In this document: positions 4,625 to 5,363 of the stretch, piece by piece | How the letters are laid out: every line of letters begins with the position of its first letter | Position numbering within the stretch: position 1 is the first letter of the stretch | Origin: Euryarchaeota archaeon UBA59 | GTDB taxonomy: Archaea; Thermoplasmatota; Poseidoniia; Poseidoniales; Thalassarchaeaceae | Direction of reading: 5' to 3' | Assembly: GCA_002505495.1 (NCBI GenBank) | Contig: DAVI01000097.1 | Location: 1 to 5,363 of the forward strand | Length of the DNA stretch: 5,363 bases | Program-made: the position numbers and the translations under genes | Notes under the pieces: model-generated | What the model was told of the DNA's origin: nothing | The model's database searches: none | What the model saw: the letters and a program-made list of their open reading frames with translations, nothing else

Positions 4625-5363
4625 GGCGTCACCCCGCGGTGGTTTTCCTCGACAGAGAGCGCGTGGGAGAGTACCTCCTTCCACGGCCTCACATATGCGA
4701 CAGGGTCAGCCCGACCAATCGCATGGAAAGCGAGGATTCGCTCGACATCAGCTCCAGAAGTTCCCGGAGAACGCCCCATCTCATCGGGGTTGTACGAGGT
4801 GTTTGTGTTGCGAAAAACGATGTCGAAGTCTAGACCCAGTTGGGTAATCGCCATCTCAGCGTCTCGAAGTATGGTCTCCTTGTGGCCATCTATGTAGGGC
4901 AATTTGAAGGAGACGAACTCAGAATCCCAGTTCCCAATCTCAAACGCCTTTGCAAGTGCGGCGTAGAACTGTGGTCGACAATCTGGGTAGATGGCGTGGT
5001 CGCCCGAATGAACACCGAGAGCGATTTCGATGTTGACTCTCTCCTTGACGGCAAGAGAGAGTGCGCTGGCGTAGAGAATGGAGGCAAATATTGCGTTGCG
5101 GTTTGGCACCACAGTCTGCTTCATCTGCTCCTCCTCGTAGTGCCCTTCAGGAATCGCCATGGAATCATCGGTCAGCGCGGAGTGGAGAGTGGACATTGCT
5201 GAGGTGAGGTCAATCATGTTGTGGCGTACATGGTGTCCGTTCTGTTCCAAGTAGGCCAAGTTCGCCTGAGCCCGTTGTAACTCCACCTTGTGCTTCTGGC
5301 CGTAGTCGAAGGAGATGGTATGAACTTCGTAGCCATCGGCAAGAAGCCTCATCATCAGCGAGG
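4621..5363 (-). CDS. queC: 7-cyano-7-deazaguanine synthase (QueC), N-terminus beyond the window
   Basis: QueC turns 7-carboxy-7-deazaguanine into preQ0 using ATP and ammonia; preQ0 goes on to archaeosine in tRNA. Visible are 246 residues. The ATP PP-loop (SGGLDS) must lie just outside: the first codons (SLMMRLLADGYEV) align right after it, so roughly 15-18 residues are missing and the ATG at 5353-5355 is not the true start. Family motifs present, numbered from that ATG: FDYGQKH (16-22), VVPNRNAIF (82-90), HSGDHAIYPDCRPQF (116-130). Oddly, the C-terminal zinc site, normally Cys-x8-Cys-x2-Cys-x2-Cys, has no cysteine at all: the equivalent stretch reads NTSYNP...GRSPGTSGADVER (185-206). The only visible cysteine is C126. 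The stop overlaps queD by ATGA, so the two are co-translated. Confidence 0.92.
   Translation of the reverse strand, partial: SLMMRLLADGYEVHTISFDYGQKHKVELQRAQANLAYLEQNGHHVRHNMIDLTSAMSTLHSALTDDSMAIPEGHYEEEQMKQTVVPNRNAIFASILYASALSLAVKERVNIEIALGVHSGDHAIYPDCRPQFYAALAKAFEIGNWDSEFVSFKLPYIDGHKETILRDAEMAITQLGLDFDIVFRNTNTSYNPDEMGRSPGTSGADVERILAFHAIGRADPVAYVRPWKEVLSHALSVEENHRGVTP

Overview
The window looks archaeal. It carries a run of ribosomal proteins found only in archaea and eukaryotes (S19e, L39e, L31e, S17e), the archaeal/eukaryotic PDCD5-family protein, an archaeal-type TrmJ, and deazaguanine-synthesis genes of the kind that feed archaeosine in archaeal tRNA. Moderate GC, GAGGTGA-type ribosome binding sites, short gaps, and secreted or membrane proteins with acidic ectodomains would fit a planktonic euryarchaeon such as Marine Group II (Poseidoniales, Thermoplasmatota). 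That placement is inference from gene content; no marker here was compared with a database.

Layout. Positions 1-1063 (minus strand) hold two envelope genes: a 266-aa protein with one membrane segment at each end, and, 83 bases downstream of it, the N-terminal part of a signal-peptide protein cut by the window edge. Positions 1064-1287 form a divergent promoter region with three short dyads and a probable TATA box. Positions 1288-4174 (plus strand) are one compact operon: rps19e, PDCD5 family, rpl39e (51 aa), rpl31e, a modified rps17e, a 75-aa orphan, and a trmJ-like SPOUT methyltransferase, with gaps of 5-27 bases. Positions 4175-5363 (minus strand) hold queC, whose first residues lie beyond the window, followed by queD. 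They overlap by ATGA. The last base of trmJ and the last base of queD are adjacent, with no spacer.

How the genes fit together. The plus operon makes ribosome parts plus a tRNA 2'-O-methyltransferase. The queC-queD pair makes preQ0, the precursor of the archaeosine base inserted into the tRNA D-loop. Most of the window therefore serves translation.

The standout is the S17e gene. Its first ~29 residues and last ~44 residues match the two halves of an ordinary archaeal S17e of about 60-70 aa. Between them lies an in-frame insert of about 95 residues with 10 cysteines and several histidines, which looks like one or more zinc-binding modules built into a core small-subunit protein. A second oddity is a QueC without the C-terminal four-cysteine zinc site. 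No tRNA, rRNA, CRISPR array, insertion sequence or integrase was seen.
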